A DNA stretch of 57,346 nt from an uncultured Clostridia bacterium (lineage in GTDB: Bacteria > Bacillota > Clostridia > TANB77 > CAG-508), in the NCBI GenBank assembly GCA_947627595.1, contig CANQWQ010000010.1:1-57346 (forward strand), written 5' to 3'. Position numbers and translations under genes: made by a program. Below the pieces are notes generated by a model. It searched no databases, was not told the origin of the DNA, and was given only the letters and a program-made list of their open reading frames with translations. This document shows, piece by piece, positions 49,189-57,346 of the stretch; the first letter of the stretch is position 1; every line of letters begins with the position of its first letter.

Positions 49189-49905
49189 ATGGGAAAAGCT
49201 TATGTATTTGAAGGAAAAACAACTAACGAAGCTATAGAAAACGGTTTAAAAGAATTAAAAGTATCAAAAAATAAAGTAGAAATAAAAGTCTTAGAATCAG
49301 AAGAAAAAAGAAGTTTCTTTAGTATTTTAACTCCTAGAGTTGTTAAAGTTGAAATGACTTTAAAAGATAATGTTAAAGATGAACCAGAGGAAAGACCAGA
49401 AAGAACTGAAAAACCTCATAAAAAGATAGAAAAAGTAATAGAATTTGATAAAGATTTAGTAAAAGAAAAAATAACTAATTTTCTAGATGAATTTATTAAA
49501 AATCTTTCACAAAATAATATTACTTATAAAATAGAAATTATTGAAAATGATGTACATGTTGATATAGACGGAGATGATACAGGATATTTAATAGGATATA
49601 GGGGAGAAGTACTAAATAGTCTTCAAACTATATTAACAAATATAGCTAGCAAAGATTTAAATTGCAAAGTAAAAGTTCTATTAAATATAAATGGTTATAG
49701 AGAAAAAAGAGAAAAAGATTTAGAAAACTTAGCTGGTAAAATAGCTGGAACAGTTATTAAAACTAAAAAATCAATAACATTAGAGCCAATGACAGCTTAT
49801 GAAAGAAAAATAATTCATTTGAAATTACAAGATAGTGACAAAGTAGAGACTTACAGCATAGGAGAAGAGCCATACAGAAAAATAGTTGTTGCTTTAAAAA
49901 AATAA
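49189..49905 (+). CDS. jag: Jag/KhpB RNA-binding protein (SpoIIIJ-associated)
   Basis: 238 residues. It has the N-terminal Jag domain, an acidic linker, a KH domain (GYLIGYRGEVLNSLQTI) and an R3H domain (EPMTAYERKIIHLKLQD). It binds RNA and affects cell envelope and division. It follows yidC by 3 bases. Confidence 0.95.
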   Translation: MGKAYVFEGKTTNEAIENGLKELKVSKNKVEIKVLESEEKRSFFSILTPRVVKVEMTLKDNVKDEPEERPERTEKPHKKIEKVIEFDKDLVKEKITNFLDEFIKNLSQNNITYKIEIIENDVHVDIDGDDTGYLIGYRGEVLNSLQTILTNIASKDLNCKVKVLLNINGYREKREKDLENLAGKIAGTVIKTKKSITLEPMTAYERKIIHLKLQDSDKVETYSIGEEPYRKIVVALKK

Positions 49906-49923
49906 ATAAATAATAAAAATCTG

Positions 49924-49980
49924 AAGTCAAAGTGAGGATTTAATTTTAATAAAATTATTAAACTCATTTTGACTTTTTTA
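49924..49980 (+). terminator. intrinsic terminator after jag
   Basis: Stem AAGTCAAAGTGAG / CTCATTTTGACTT with an internal AT hairpin and a T run. One pair is a wobble. Confidence 0.7.
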
Positions 49981-50079
49981 TTTATTAAAATAATTAAAAA
50001 TAATTATTTTTTAATTAAATTTAATTATTTTTGATTATTTTATTGTCCAATAGACTAAAAATAAAGGAGGAAATTTTAA

Positions 50080-51447
50080 GTGAAAACAATAGCTGCAATA
50101 TCTACAGCTCCAGGAACTGGAGGAATTGGAATTGTTAGAATTAGTGGTGAAAAAACATTTGAAATTTTAGAAAAAATATTTATTCCAAAAAATAAAGAAA
50201 AAATTGAAAATATAAAAGGCTATACAATAAAATATGGAAATATTATAGATGAAAAAAACGACATAGTTGACGAAGTATTAGTTTCATATTTTAAAGCTCC
50301 AAAAAGCTACACAACTGAAAATATGTGTGAAATAAATTCACATGGTGGAATGGTAATAATGAATAAAATATTAGAATTGTGCTTAAATAATGGAGCTGTT
50401 TTAGCAGAACCTGGTGAATTTACTAAAAGAGCGTTCTTAAATGGAAGAATAGATTTAACACAAGCAGAAGCTGTAATTGACATTATAAATAGTAAAACAG
50501 ATAAAGAGGCTAAAGTTTCAATCTCTCAGCTAGAAGGATCTCTTTCAAAAAATATAGGGGATATAAGAAAAGATATACTTTCTATAATGGCAGATATAGA
50601 AGCTTCAATAGACTATCCAGAATATGACATTGAGGAGACCACAAATGGCAAAATTTTGACTTTTTTAGACGAGGTAGATAAAAAGTTATTATCATTAGAA
50701 AAAAGCTTTTATAATGGCAAAATTTTAAGAGATGGAATTTCAACTGTTATATTAGGAAGACCTAATGCTGGGAAATCTTCATTATTAAATTTAATTTTAA
50801 ATGAAGAAAGGGCAATAGTTACAGACATTGAAGGAACAACTAGAGACACAATAGAAGAATTTATACAAATAGATGGTATTCCTTTAAAAATAATAGATAC
50901 AGCAGGAATTAGAGATGCACGTGATGAAGTAGAAAAGATAGGAGTTAAAAAAGCTATAGAAATAGCCGAGAAAAGTGATGTAATAATTGCAATATTTGAT
51001 ATTTCTAGAGAATTAAATAATGAAGATTTAGATATCTTAAATATTATAAAAGATAAAAATTCAATAATAATATTAAATAAAATTGATTTAGAAAATAAAA
51101 TAAATTATGAAAAAATAAAAGAGATAAATAAGCCAATCATTGAAATGTCAGCAAAAACAGGCGAAGGAAAAGAAAAATTATTTGATGAAATTTCAAAAAT
51201 GTTTAAATTAAATGAAATTGCAACAGATGGAGAAATTATAGTTTCAAACCAAAGACATAAACAATTAATTAAAAATGCTAGGAAAAATGTAGAATTATCT
51301 AGAGATGCAATTAATAATAATATGCCAATTGATATTATTTCAACGTCTATAAGACAGATATTAGAAGACTTAGGAGAAATAACAGGGGAGACTGTTACAG
51401 AAGATATAATAAGTGAAATATTTTCTAAATTTTGTTTAGGAAAATAG
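50080..51447 (+). CDS. mnmE: tRNA modification GTPase MnmE
   Basis: 455 residues from a GTG start behind AAAGGAGG. N-terminal folate-binding region, helical domain and the GTPase domain with G1 [11 protein letters not shown]3 DTAGIRD and G4 NKID. The C-terminal CxGK is FCLGK. With MnmG it makes cmnm5U at tRNA wobble positions. Confidence 0.97.
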   Translation: MKTIAAISTAPGTGGIGIVRISGEKTFEILEKIFIPKNKEKIENIKGYTIKYGNIIDEKNDIVDEVLVSYFKAPKSYTTENMCEINSHGGMVIMNKILELCLNNGAVLAEPGEFTKRAFLNGRIDLTQAEAVIDIINSKTDKEAKVSISQLEGSLSKNIGDIRKDILSIMADIEASIDYPEYDIEETTNGKILTFLDEVDKKLLSLEKSFYNGKILRDGISTVILGRPNAGKSSLLNLILNEERAIVTDIEGTTRDTIEEFIQIDGIPLKIIDTAGIRDARDEVEKIGVKKAIEIAEKSDVIIAIFDISRELNNEDLDILNIIKDKNSIIILNKIDLENKINYEKIKEINKPIIEMSAKTGEGKEKLFDEISKMFKLNEIATDGEIIVSNQRHKQLIKNARKNVELSRDAINNNMPIDIISTSIRQILEDLGEITGETVTEDIISEIFSKFCLGK

Positions 51448-51466
51448 AAAAGGAAGGAAAAATAAA

Positions 51467-53335
51467 ATGATATATGATGCAGGAAACTACGATATTGCAG
51501 TTATTGGAGCAGGTCATAGTGGATGTGAAGCAGCGCTTGCAGCTGCAAGATTAGGAATGAAAACTTTATTATTTTCTATAAGCTTAGAATGTGTTGCAAA
51601 TATGCCATGTAATCCACATATAGGTGGATCTTCAAAAGGTCATCTTGTTAGAGAAATAGATGCTCTTGGCGGAGAAATGGGAAGAAATATTGATAAAACA
51701 CTAATTCAATTAAAAATGTTAAATACTTCAAAAGGTCCAGCTGTTCACTCTTTAAGGGCACAAGCGGATAGAAAAAGATATCAAATGGAAATGAAACACA
51801 CATTAGAAAAACAACCAAATCTTTCAATTAAACAAGCTGAAATAGTTGATATCGAGTTTGAAGATGGAAAAGTAAAAAGTTTAACTACAAATATTGGAGC
51901 AAAATATGGGGTAAAGGCGATAATTGTTGCGACAGGTACATATTTAAAAGGAAAAATATTTATAGGTGAAAATTCTTTTGAAAGTGGTCCAGATGGAGTG
52001 TTTCCAGCAAATAAATTATCTGAGTGTTTGAAAAAAGCAGGAATTAAGATTCAAAGATTTAAGACAGGAACACCTGCTAGAATTAACAAAAACACGATAG
52101 ATTTTTCAAAAATGGAAATACAATATGGTGAATCAGAAGTAGAAGCTTTTTCATTTGAAGATGGTGTTGTAAAAGGTGACCAAGTGCCTTGCTGGCTTAC
52201 ATACACGAACGAGGAAACACATAAAATTATTAGAGCAAATTTACATAGATCACCTTTATATGCCGGAATGATTGAAGGAACAGGGCCTAGATATTGCCCA
52301 TCAATTGAAGATAAAGTTGTTAGATTTGCAGATAAAGAACGTCATCAACTATTTGTTGAGCCAATAGGCTTAAATACAGATGAAATGTATATCCAAGGAA
52401 TGAGCTCATCACTTCCAGAAGATGTTCAAATAGCTATGTATAGAACTATTCCAGGCTTAGAACATTGTGAATTTACTAGACCTGCTTATGCAATAGAATA
52501 TGACTGTATAGAACCAGCACAATTAAAGAGTTCATTAGAAATTAAAAATATATCTGGATTATATTTTGCAGGTCAAGTAAATGGAACTTCAGGATATGAA
52601 GAAGCTGCTTGTCAAGGCTTAATTGCAGGAATTAATGCAACTAGAAAAATTCAAGGAAAAGATCCAATAATATTAGATAGAACACAAGCATATATTGGTG
52701 TTTTAATAGATGATATAGTTACAAAAAGTACACAAGAACCATATAGAATGATGACTTCAAGAGCTGAATACAGACTTTTATTAAGACAAGATAATGCAGA
52801 TATTAGATTAACTGAAATTGGACATGAAGTTGGCTTAATTTCAGATGAAAGATATGAAAAGTTTTTAAATAAAAAGAAACAAATTGAAGAAGAAGTAGAA
52901 AGACTTAAAACTACTAACATTAAACCAACAGACGAGCTTAACGAATTCTTAACTAAATATGGAACAAATACCGTTACAGGTGGAGTTAAACTTGCTGAGC
53001 TTCTAAAAAGAACAGAATTAGATTATGAAAAATTAGCAGAAATCGATAAAGATAGACCAATTTTAGATAAAGCAATTTGGAAAGAAGCTGAAATTATGAT
53101 AAAATATGATGGATATATTAAACTAGAAGAAAAGCAAGTTGAGAGTTTTAAAAAGATGGAAGAAAAACTACTTTCAGAAGATATTGATTATAATGAGATA
53201 AAAGGATTAAGATTAGAGGCGAGACAAAAGTTGAATGCTGTGAAACCTTATTCAATAGGACAGGCATCTAGAATTTCAGGGGTCTCACCAGCAGATATAT
53301 CTGTATTATTGATATATTTACAAAGTAGAAAATAG
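51467..53335 (+). CDS. mnmG: tRNA modification FAD enzyme MnmG/GidA
   Basis: 622 residues, beginning with the FAD-binding [17 protein letters not shown]. It has the conserved [21 protein letters not shown] and the C-terminal MnmE-binding helices ending [12 protein letters not shown]. It follows mnmE by 19 bases. The glycine-rich FAD motifs contain CGG across codons only. Confidence 0.97.
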   Translation: MIYDAGNYDIAVIGAGHSGCEAALAAARLGMKTLLFSISLECVANMPCNPHIGGSSKGHLVREIDALGGEMGRNIDKTLIQLKMLNTSKGPAVHSLRAQADRKRYQMEMKHTLEKQPNLSIKQAEIVDIEFEDGKVKSLTTNIGAKYGVKAIIVATGTYLKGKIFIGENSFESGPDGVFPANKLSECLKKAGIKIQRFKTGTPARINKNTIDFSKMEIQYGESEVEAFSFEDGVVKGDQVPCWLTYTNEETHKIIRANLHRSPLYAGMIEGTGPRYCPSIEDKVVRFADKERHQLFVEPIGLNTDEMYIQGMSSSLPEDVQIAMYRTIPGLEHCEFTRPAYAIEYDCIEPAQLKSSLEIKNISGLYFAGQVNGTSGYEEAACQGLIAGINATRKIQGKDPIILDRTQAYIGVLIDDIVTKSTQEPYRMMTSRAEYRLLLRQDNADIRLTEIGHEVGLISDERYEKFLNKKKQIEEEVERLKTTNIKPTDELNEFLTKYGTNTVTGGVKLAELLKRTELDYEKLAEIDKDRPILDKAIWKEAEIMIKYDGYIKLEEKQVESFKKMEEKLLSEDIDYNEIKGLRLEARQKLNAVKPYSIGQASRISGVSPADISVLLIYLQSRK

Positions 53336-53349
53336 GATTTTACTTAATG

Positions 53350-53500
53350 GTCCGCTCCCAGGGTGTAATATATATTGTTTTTCATTCGCTCTCCCCATCT
53401 AACAGACTGTAATTCAACCTTCTGTTTCATAACAGTCTGTAACGCGGTCGCCCCGGAGCCGCTCAGAAAAAAATATACATTCACCCTTCGCGCTACTTGA
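53350..53500. ncRNA. GC-rich structured element between mnmG and rsmG (possible RNA or MITE)
   Basis: Markedly richer in G and C than its surroundings. The ends pair: AGGGTG (53360-53365) with CACCCT (53482-53487), then T/A-rich stretches (53369-53383 with 53466-53477). Inside are a hairpin ACAGACTGT / ACAGTCTGT (53402-53410, 53432-53440) and a GC-rich hairpin near 53444-53462. TACTT occurs on both sides (53341-53345, 53494-53498), like a small target duplication. There is no ORF. No known RNA family is recognised. Confidence 0.45.
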
Positions 53501-53527
53501 GAGAAATATTATAAAGGAGTTTTTTAT

Positions 53528-54238
53528 ATGGAATATAAGGAGTTTGAGAAAATGTTCCACGAGGAACTTTTGAAAAATAACATTAGTGGTGTAACAAATG
53601 AAGAAAAGTTTTTTAAGTACATGAAACTTTTATTGGAATGGAATGAGAAAATAAATTTAACAGCAATCAAAGATGAAAAAGAATTTGTTATTAAACATTT
53701 TGTCGATAGTTTAACTATAAATAAATATATAAAAGATGAAGATAATTTAATTGATGTTGGAACAGGAGCAGGTTTTCCTGGACTTCCTATAAAATTGTTC
53801 CACAAGGAACAAAACATTACATTGCTTGATTCTGTAAGAAAAAAGGTAGATGTTTTACAAGATATTGTGGAAAAGTTAGAGCTAAAAAATGTAAAATGTG
53901 TACACTCAAGAGCGGAAGATTTCGCAAAAGAAAATAGAGAAAAATTTGATATTGCAGTTTCAAGAGCTGTTGCAAACATGTCTACTTTAGTGGAATACCT
54001 TCTTCCATTTGTTAAAATAGGTGGAAAAGTTATTTGTATGAAAGGACCAAATTTTGAAGAAGAATTAAATTGTGCACAAAATGCGATTAACATACTTGGT
54101 GGAAAAATAGAAATTGTGGAAAGTTTTTATATTGATGAAGAATTAGAAAGAAATATTATCATCATTAAAAAGGTGAAAGAAACGCCAAAAAAATATCCAA
54201 GAGGACAAGCAAAACCTTTAAACGAGCCAATTAGATAG
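53528..54238 (+). CDS. rsmG: 16S rRNA (guanine(527)-N7)-methyltransferase
   Basis: 236 residues. SAM-binding motif DVGTGAGFPGLPIK, then TLLDSVRKKVDVL and the catalytic-region VSRAVANMSTL. The end has the typical RGQAKPLNEPIR. Two parS-like sites lie within the gene. Confidence 0.96.
   Translation: MEYKEFEKMFHEELLKNNISGVTNEEKFFKYMKLLLEWNEKINLTAIKDEKEFVIKHFVDSLTINKYIKDEDNLIDVGTGAGFPGLPIKLFHKEQNITLLDSVRKKVDVLQDIVEKLELKNVKCVHSRAEDFAKENREKFDIAVSRAVANMSTLVEYLLPFVKIGGKVICMKGPNFEEELNCAQNAINILGGKIEIVESFYIDEELERNIIIIKKVKETPKKYPRGQAKPLNEPIR
53553..53568. promoter_or_regulatory. parS: parS-like ParB site 1
   Basis: TGTTCCACGAGGAACT, 14 of 16 matches to TGTTCCACGTGGAACA, inside rsmG and about 0.8 kb from parA. 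Confidence 0.55.
53796..53811. promoter_or_regulatory. parS: parS-like ParB site 2
   Basis: TGTTCCACAAGGAACA, 14 of 16 matches to the parS consensus, with perfect outer arms TGTTCC/GGAACA. Confidence 0.6.
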
Positions 54239-54241
54239 AAT

Positions 54242-54257
54242 TGTTCTTTGAGGAACA
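54242..54257. promoter_or_regulatory. parS: parS-like ParB site 3 (weak)
   Basis: TGTTCTTTGAGGAACA, 12 of 16 matches, immediately after the rsmG stop. Weak alone, but third in a row. Confidence 0.35.
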
Positions 54258-54263
54258 TTTTTT

Positions 54264-54293
54264 AGAACTAATTAAAAAATTAGTTCTTTTTTA
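54264..54293 (+). terminator. intrinsic terminator after rsmG
   Basis: Perfect stem AGAACTAATT / AATTAGTTCT with a four-base loop followed by a T tract. Confidence 0.88.
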
Positions 54294-54306
54294 TTTGGAA
54301 AATATA

Positions 54307-54335
54307 TTGACATATTATTTAAATTTTTATATTAT
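54307..54335 (+). promoter_or_regulatory. promoter of parA-parB
   Basis: Consensus TTGACA (54307-54312), a 17-base spacer and TATTAT (54330-54335). Confidence 0.8.
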
Positions 54336-54362
54336 ATTACATATAAAAAAGGGGGACGTGTC

Positions 54363-55130
54363 ATGGGAAAAGTTATAGCAGTAGCAAACCAAAAAGGTGG
54401 CGTAGGAAAGACTACAACAGCAGTAAATTTAGCAACTATTATGGCAAAAAAAGGCAATAAAGTTATTTTAATAGATGCTGATCCGCAAGGCAATGCAACA
54501 AGTGGATTAGGAATAGATAAAGATGTAGAAAACTCAACATATGATTTATTAATAGATGAAGTTGACATAATGACAATTTTACAAGGAACATCTATAAAAA
54601 CTTTAAAAGTATGTCCTTCGAATGTAAGTCTTGCTGGAGCTGAAGTTGAGCTTGTTTTACAAATGTCCAGAGAGCAAAGATTAAAAGAAAAAATAGATCC
54701 AATTAGAGATGAAATTGATTTTATTATAATAGATTGCCCACCTTCACTTGGATTAATAACATTAAATGCATTAACTGCGGCAGATTCTGTTTTAATACCT
54801 GTCCAATGCGAATATTATGCGCTAGAAGGGTTAGGCCAACTTATAAATACTATAAATCTTGTAAAAAAACATCTTAATAAAAATTTAGAGATTGAAGGTG
54901 CTGTTCTTACAATGTATGATATGAGAACAAACCTTTCAAATCAAGTGGTTAGAGAAGTTAAGAGATATTTTGACGATAAAGTTTATAAAACTGTAATTCC
55001 TAGAAATGTTAAACTTAGCGAGGCTCCAAGTTATGGAATGCCAATTTCACTATATGATCCAAAATCTAAAGGTGCTAGATGTTATGAAAAACTTGCAAGA
55101 GAAGTAATAGCTAATAATAAAAAAGAATAG
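54363..55130 (+). CDS. parA: chromosome partition ATPase ParA/Soj
   Basis: 255 residues. Deviant Walker A QKGGVGKTTTAVN, the DADPQGNATSGLG motif, and IIIDCPPSLG. It acts with ParB on parS for origin segregation and regulates DnaA in Bacillus. It starts behind GGGGG. Confidence 0.97.
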   Translation: MGKVIAVANQKGGVGKTTTAVNLATIMAKKGNKVILIDADPQGNATSGLGIDKDVENSTYDLLIDEVDIMTILQGTSIKTLKVCPSNVSLAGAEVELVLQMSREQRLKEKIDPIRDEIDFIIIDCPPSLGLITLNALTAADSVLIPVQCEYYALEGLGQLINTINLVKKHLNKNLEIEGAVLTMYDMRTNLSNQVVREVKRYFDDKVYKTVIPRNVKLSEAPSYGMPISLYDPKSKGARCYEKLAREVIANNKKE

Positions 55131-55142
55131 GGGGAAAAACAA

Positions 55143-55994
55143 ATGACAGTCAAGAAAACAGGTTTAGGAAAAGGGTTAGATGCTTTATTTGGAGGAGCAA
55201 TTGCTGAAGAAGAAAAGCAAAAAGAAAATCAAGAATTAGTTCAAAATATTAAATTAATTGAAATTGAGCCAAATTCTAAACAAGCTAGAAAAACATTTAA
55301 TGATGAATCAATAAATGAATTATCAGAATCAATAAAAAAATATGGAGTAATTCAACCTATAATAGTAACTCAAAAAGATAATTATTATCAAATAATTGCC
55401 GGAGAACGTAGATGGAGAGCTTCAAAAAAAGCTGGACTTGTTGAAATACCAGCGATTGTCAGAAATGACGATGAAAGAAAAAATAAAGAAGTATCATTAA
55501 TAGAAAATATTCAAAGAGAAGATTTAAATCCTATTGATAAAGCTAGAGGAATTAAAACATTAATGGATGAATATTCTTTAACACAACAAGAAGTTGCAGA
55601 AGTTCTTGGAAAAGCTAGAAGTAGTGTTGCAAACAGTGTAAGATTATTAAATTTGGACGAAAGAGTTATAGATTTAGTTTTACAGGGTAAACTAACTGAA
55701 GGACATTGTAAAGCTCTATTATCAATTGATGATAATGAAAAACAATATAAAACAGCTTTAAATATAATAGAAAGAGGAGATACAGTTAGCGAATCTGCTC
55801 AAAAAGCTAAAAATGCTAAAAAAATTAAAAAGACAGAAATCAAATATGAAGCTATTTACAGAGATATTGAAGATAGATTTCAAGGCTTTTTTGGAACAAA
55901 AGTTAAATTAGATGCTGGTCCAAAAAGAGGAAAAATAATTATACAATATAATTCAAATGATGATTTAGAGCGAATTTTAGATTTAATAAAATAG
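55143..55994 (+). CDS. parB: chromosome partition protein ParB/Spo0J
   Basis: 283 residues. N-terminal GLGKGLDALFGG, the CTP-binding GERRWRA and ENIQREDLNPI motifs, helix-turn-helix TQQEVAEVLGKARSSVANSVRLL, and a C-terminal dimer domain. It follows parA by 12 bases. Three parS-like sites lie upstream in and after rsmG. Confidence 0.97.
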   Translation: MTVKKTGLGKGLDALFGGAIAEEEKQKENQELVQNIKLIEIEPNSKQARKTFNDESINELSESIKKYGVIQPIIVTQKDNYYQIIAGERRWRASKKAGLVEIPAIVRNDDERKNKEVSLIENIQREDLNPIDKARGIKTLMDEYSLTQQEVAEVLGKARSSVANSVRLLNLDERVIDLVLQGKLTEGHCKALLSIDDNEKQYKTALNIIERGDTVSESAQKAKNAKKIKKTEIKYEAIYRDIEDRFQGFFGTKVKLDAGPKRGKIIIQYNSNDDLERILDLIK

Positions 55995-56039
55995 TTTATA
56001 CAAAAGATAATAAAATTAAATATAGATAGGATTGATTTT

Positions 56040-56582
56040 ATGGATAATTTATTAGAATTTGTAAAAACTGATAATTTTTTAATAATTATATTTTTCTTAA
56101 ATATAATATTTGCAATTCTAATATTATTTCTAATTTATAGAATTAGAAAAATAAAAAAAGATTATTTATTATTTGTAAAAAGAATTGGGAATGGAACAGA
56201 TTTAGATAGAGTTTTAAAAGAATATTTAAGAGATGTTAGAGAAATTAAAAAAGATAATTCAGAAATTAAGGCATATTATACAAAACTTGATCATGATGTT
56301 AATTCTTGTATACAAAAAATAGGTTTAGTTAGATATAATGCCTTTAAGGATGTAGGAAGCGATTTAAGCTTTGCAATAGCATTATTAGATAACAATAACA
56401 ATGGAGTAGTTTTAAATGGATTATATGGTTCAGAATCTTCAAATATATTTGCAAAGCCTATAAAAGATGGAGATTCAAGTTATCAATTATCAAGTGAAGA
56501 AAAATATGCAATAGAAATTGCGGAGCAAAATAAAAATTTTATGGCAAGACATAAAAATAATAAATTATATAAAGAAAAATAA
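56040..56582 (+). CDS. DUF4446 family membrane protein
   Basis: 180 residues. One N-terminal membrane segment (about residues 13-34) is followed by a coiled coil and the family region (QKIGLVRYNAFKDVGSDLSFAIALLD and GLYGSESSNIFAKPI). DUF4446 genes commonly follow parB in Clostridia. Function unknown. Confidence 0.88.
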   Translation: MDNLLEFVKTDNFLIIIFFLNIIFAILILFLIYRIRKIKKDYLLFVKRIGNGTDLDRVLKEYLRDVREIKKDNSEIKAYYTKLDHDVNSCIQKIGLVRYNAFKDVGSDLSFAIALLDNNNNGVVLNGLYGSESSNIFAKPIKDGDSSYQLSSEEKYAIEIAEQNKNFMARHKNNKLYKEK

Positions 56583-57346
56583 ATAAAAATAAAATAATAA
56601 AAAAATAATAATTAAAATTAGAAATAATTTTAATTATTTTTTTTATAAATAAATAATAATAAAATTAATTAATAATTAAATAATAAAAATTAATTAAAAT
56701 AAAAATTAAAAATAAATAAATAAAATAAATTAAAAATAAATAAATTAAAAATAAAATAAATATTAATTAATTAAAATTAAATAAAGAAAAAATAAAATAA
56801 AAAATATTTAAAAATAAAAATAAATAATTAAAATAATAATAAAAAAGTAGTAAATAAAATAATAAAGAATAAAAAGAAGAATAAAAAAAGAAAAACTTTC
56901 TTGCCAATGAGACAATAAAAAAGAGTAAAAAATTAAAAGGTAAAAAAACCGGAAAAATTTTTTAAAAAACCGAAAAAATGAAAAAGGGCGAAGAAACGTT
57001 TGGTAGTTCAAAAAAGTGACGAAAAAGACAAAGAAGAAGAGAGAAAAATAATAAAAGAAATAAAAAGTGAAAAATGAGGAAAAAAGTAAAAAATAGAAAA
57101 TTTCACTTTAAAAAAGTAGAGGAAATAGAAGGAAAAGAAAACATAAGGTAAAATAAAAAAGTGTTAACATAAAAAGTAACTTAAGAGCCAAAAAAGATTA
57201 AGAAAAAATCTTAAAAAATGACCTAAAAAAGAGAACTTTTGTTTAAAGAGAAAGGAAAAAATAAATGAAGAAATGAAACTAAAAAATCAATTACGAGATT
57301 TCGCAGGAGAACAAATGATCTAAAAAATGAGAGGATAAATTTTTTT
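56583..57346. other. gene-free, A-rich low-complexity tract
   Basis: 764 bases without a credible gene. The first 290 bases are almost only A and T with TAAA/AATT repeats. The rest is purine-rich on the plus strand, with very few C. I see no promoter, tRNA or repeat array. It may be degenerate sequence, a long terminator region or an assembly edge. Confidence 0.6.

Noticed and set aside
53524..54093. Long minus-strand frame opposite rsmG
   Set aside because: It is a mirror of the clear rsmG gene, has no SD, and is Ser/Phe-rich as shadow frames are here.

Overview
The window is an AT-rich chromosomal segment from a Gram-positive, low-GC anaerobe-like bacterium, most probably an uncultured Clostridia-type Bacillota. 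Supporting signs are the gene order rpmH-rnpA-yidD-yidC-jag-mnmE-mnmG-rsmG-parA-parB on one side of dnaA and dnaN-recF-remB-gyrB on the other, a YpeB germination protein, a small SRP RNA upstream of dnaX-ybaB-recR, and SD-led genes with TTG, GTG and apparently ATA starts. The replication origin lies around 45.4-47.5 kb. Nearly all genes left of it are on the minus strand and all genes right of it are on the plus strand, so transcription follows the leading strands.

Layout, left to right. 1-9.3 kb: ABC-F ATPase (cut by the edge), PcrA helicase, two small membrane proteins, release factor 1 and a YhaN/YhaO-type repair pair. 9.4-12.5 kb: a VirD4/TraG-type coupling ATPase with two unknown proteins, under a strong promoter. 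12.6-22.4 kb: a J-protein, a large HExxH protein, Ddl-MurF-hydrolase, YpeB and a diacylglycerol-type glycosyltransferase. 22.4-27.9 kb: recR-ybaB-dnaX, SRP RNA, tadA, mgtE and tRNA-Arg(CCU). 28-31.4 kb: PrgI-, VirB6-, VirB2- and VirD4-like genes. 31.5-36.3 kb: DUF1858, DnaC-like, DnaD-like and gyrA. 36.4-40.6 kb: VirB4 with its detached N-terminal domain, a MinD-like ATPase and a helical protein. 41-47 kb: gyrB, remB, recF, dnaN, oriC, dnaA. 47-56.6 kb: the rpmH to parB block and a DUF4446 protein. The last 760 bases are gene-free, A-rich and of low complexity.

The main result is a recoding signal. I looked for every in-frame CGG codon in every gene. There are twelve, in nine genes: pcrA, yhaO-like (2), virD4-like, J-protein, glycosyltransferase (2), tadA, dnaD-like, remB and recF (2). 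At all twelve the normal frame runs into a stop, usually within a few codons. Dropping the C, so that CGGN is read as GGN (glycine), restores the protein exactly. Several restored glycines are diagnostic, such as the Walker A glycine of PcrA and RecF. I found no in-frame CGG read as arginine, while CGG straddling two codons is common. Two of the twelve (tadA and the recF C-terminus) do not obviously break a gene and were found only because the rule predicts them. Either CGGN is read as a four-base glycine codon, or CGG is a dedicated +1 frameshift codon. Conventional annotation would call these nine genes broken.

A second oddity is that three consecutive secretion-locus genes (37137-40626) have only an ATA codon at the right distance from a good SD sequence. 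A third is a relaxase-less type IV secretion gene set, with two coupling ATPases, dispersed among housekeeping genes. Function calls rest on motifs read by eye; no database search was run.
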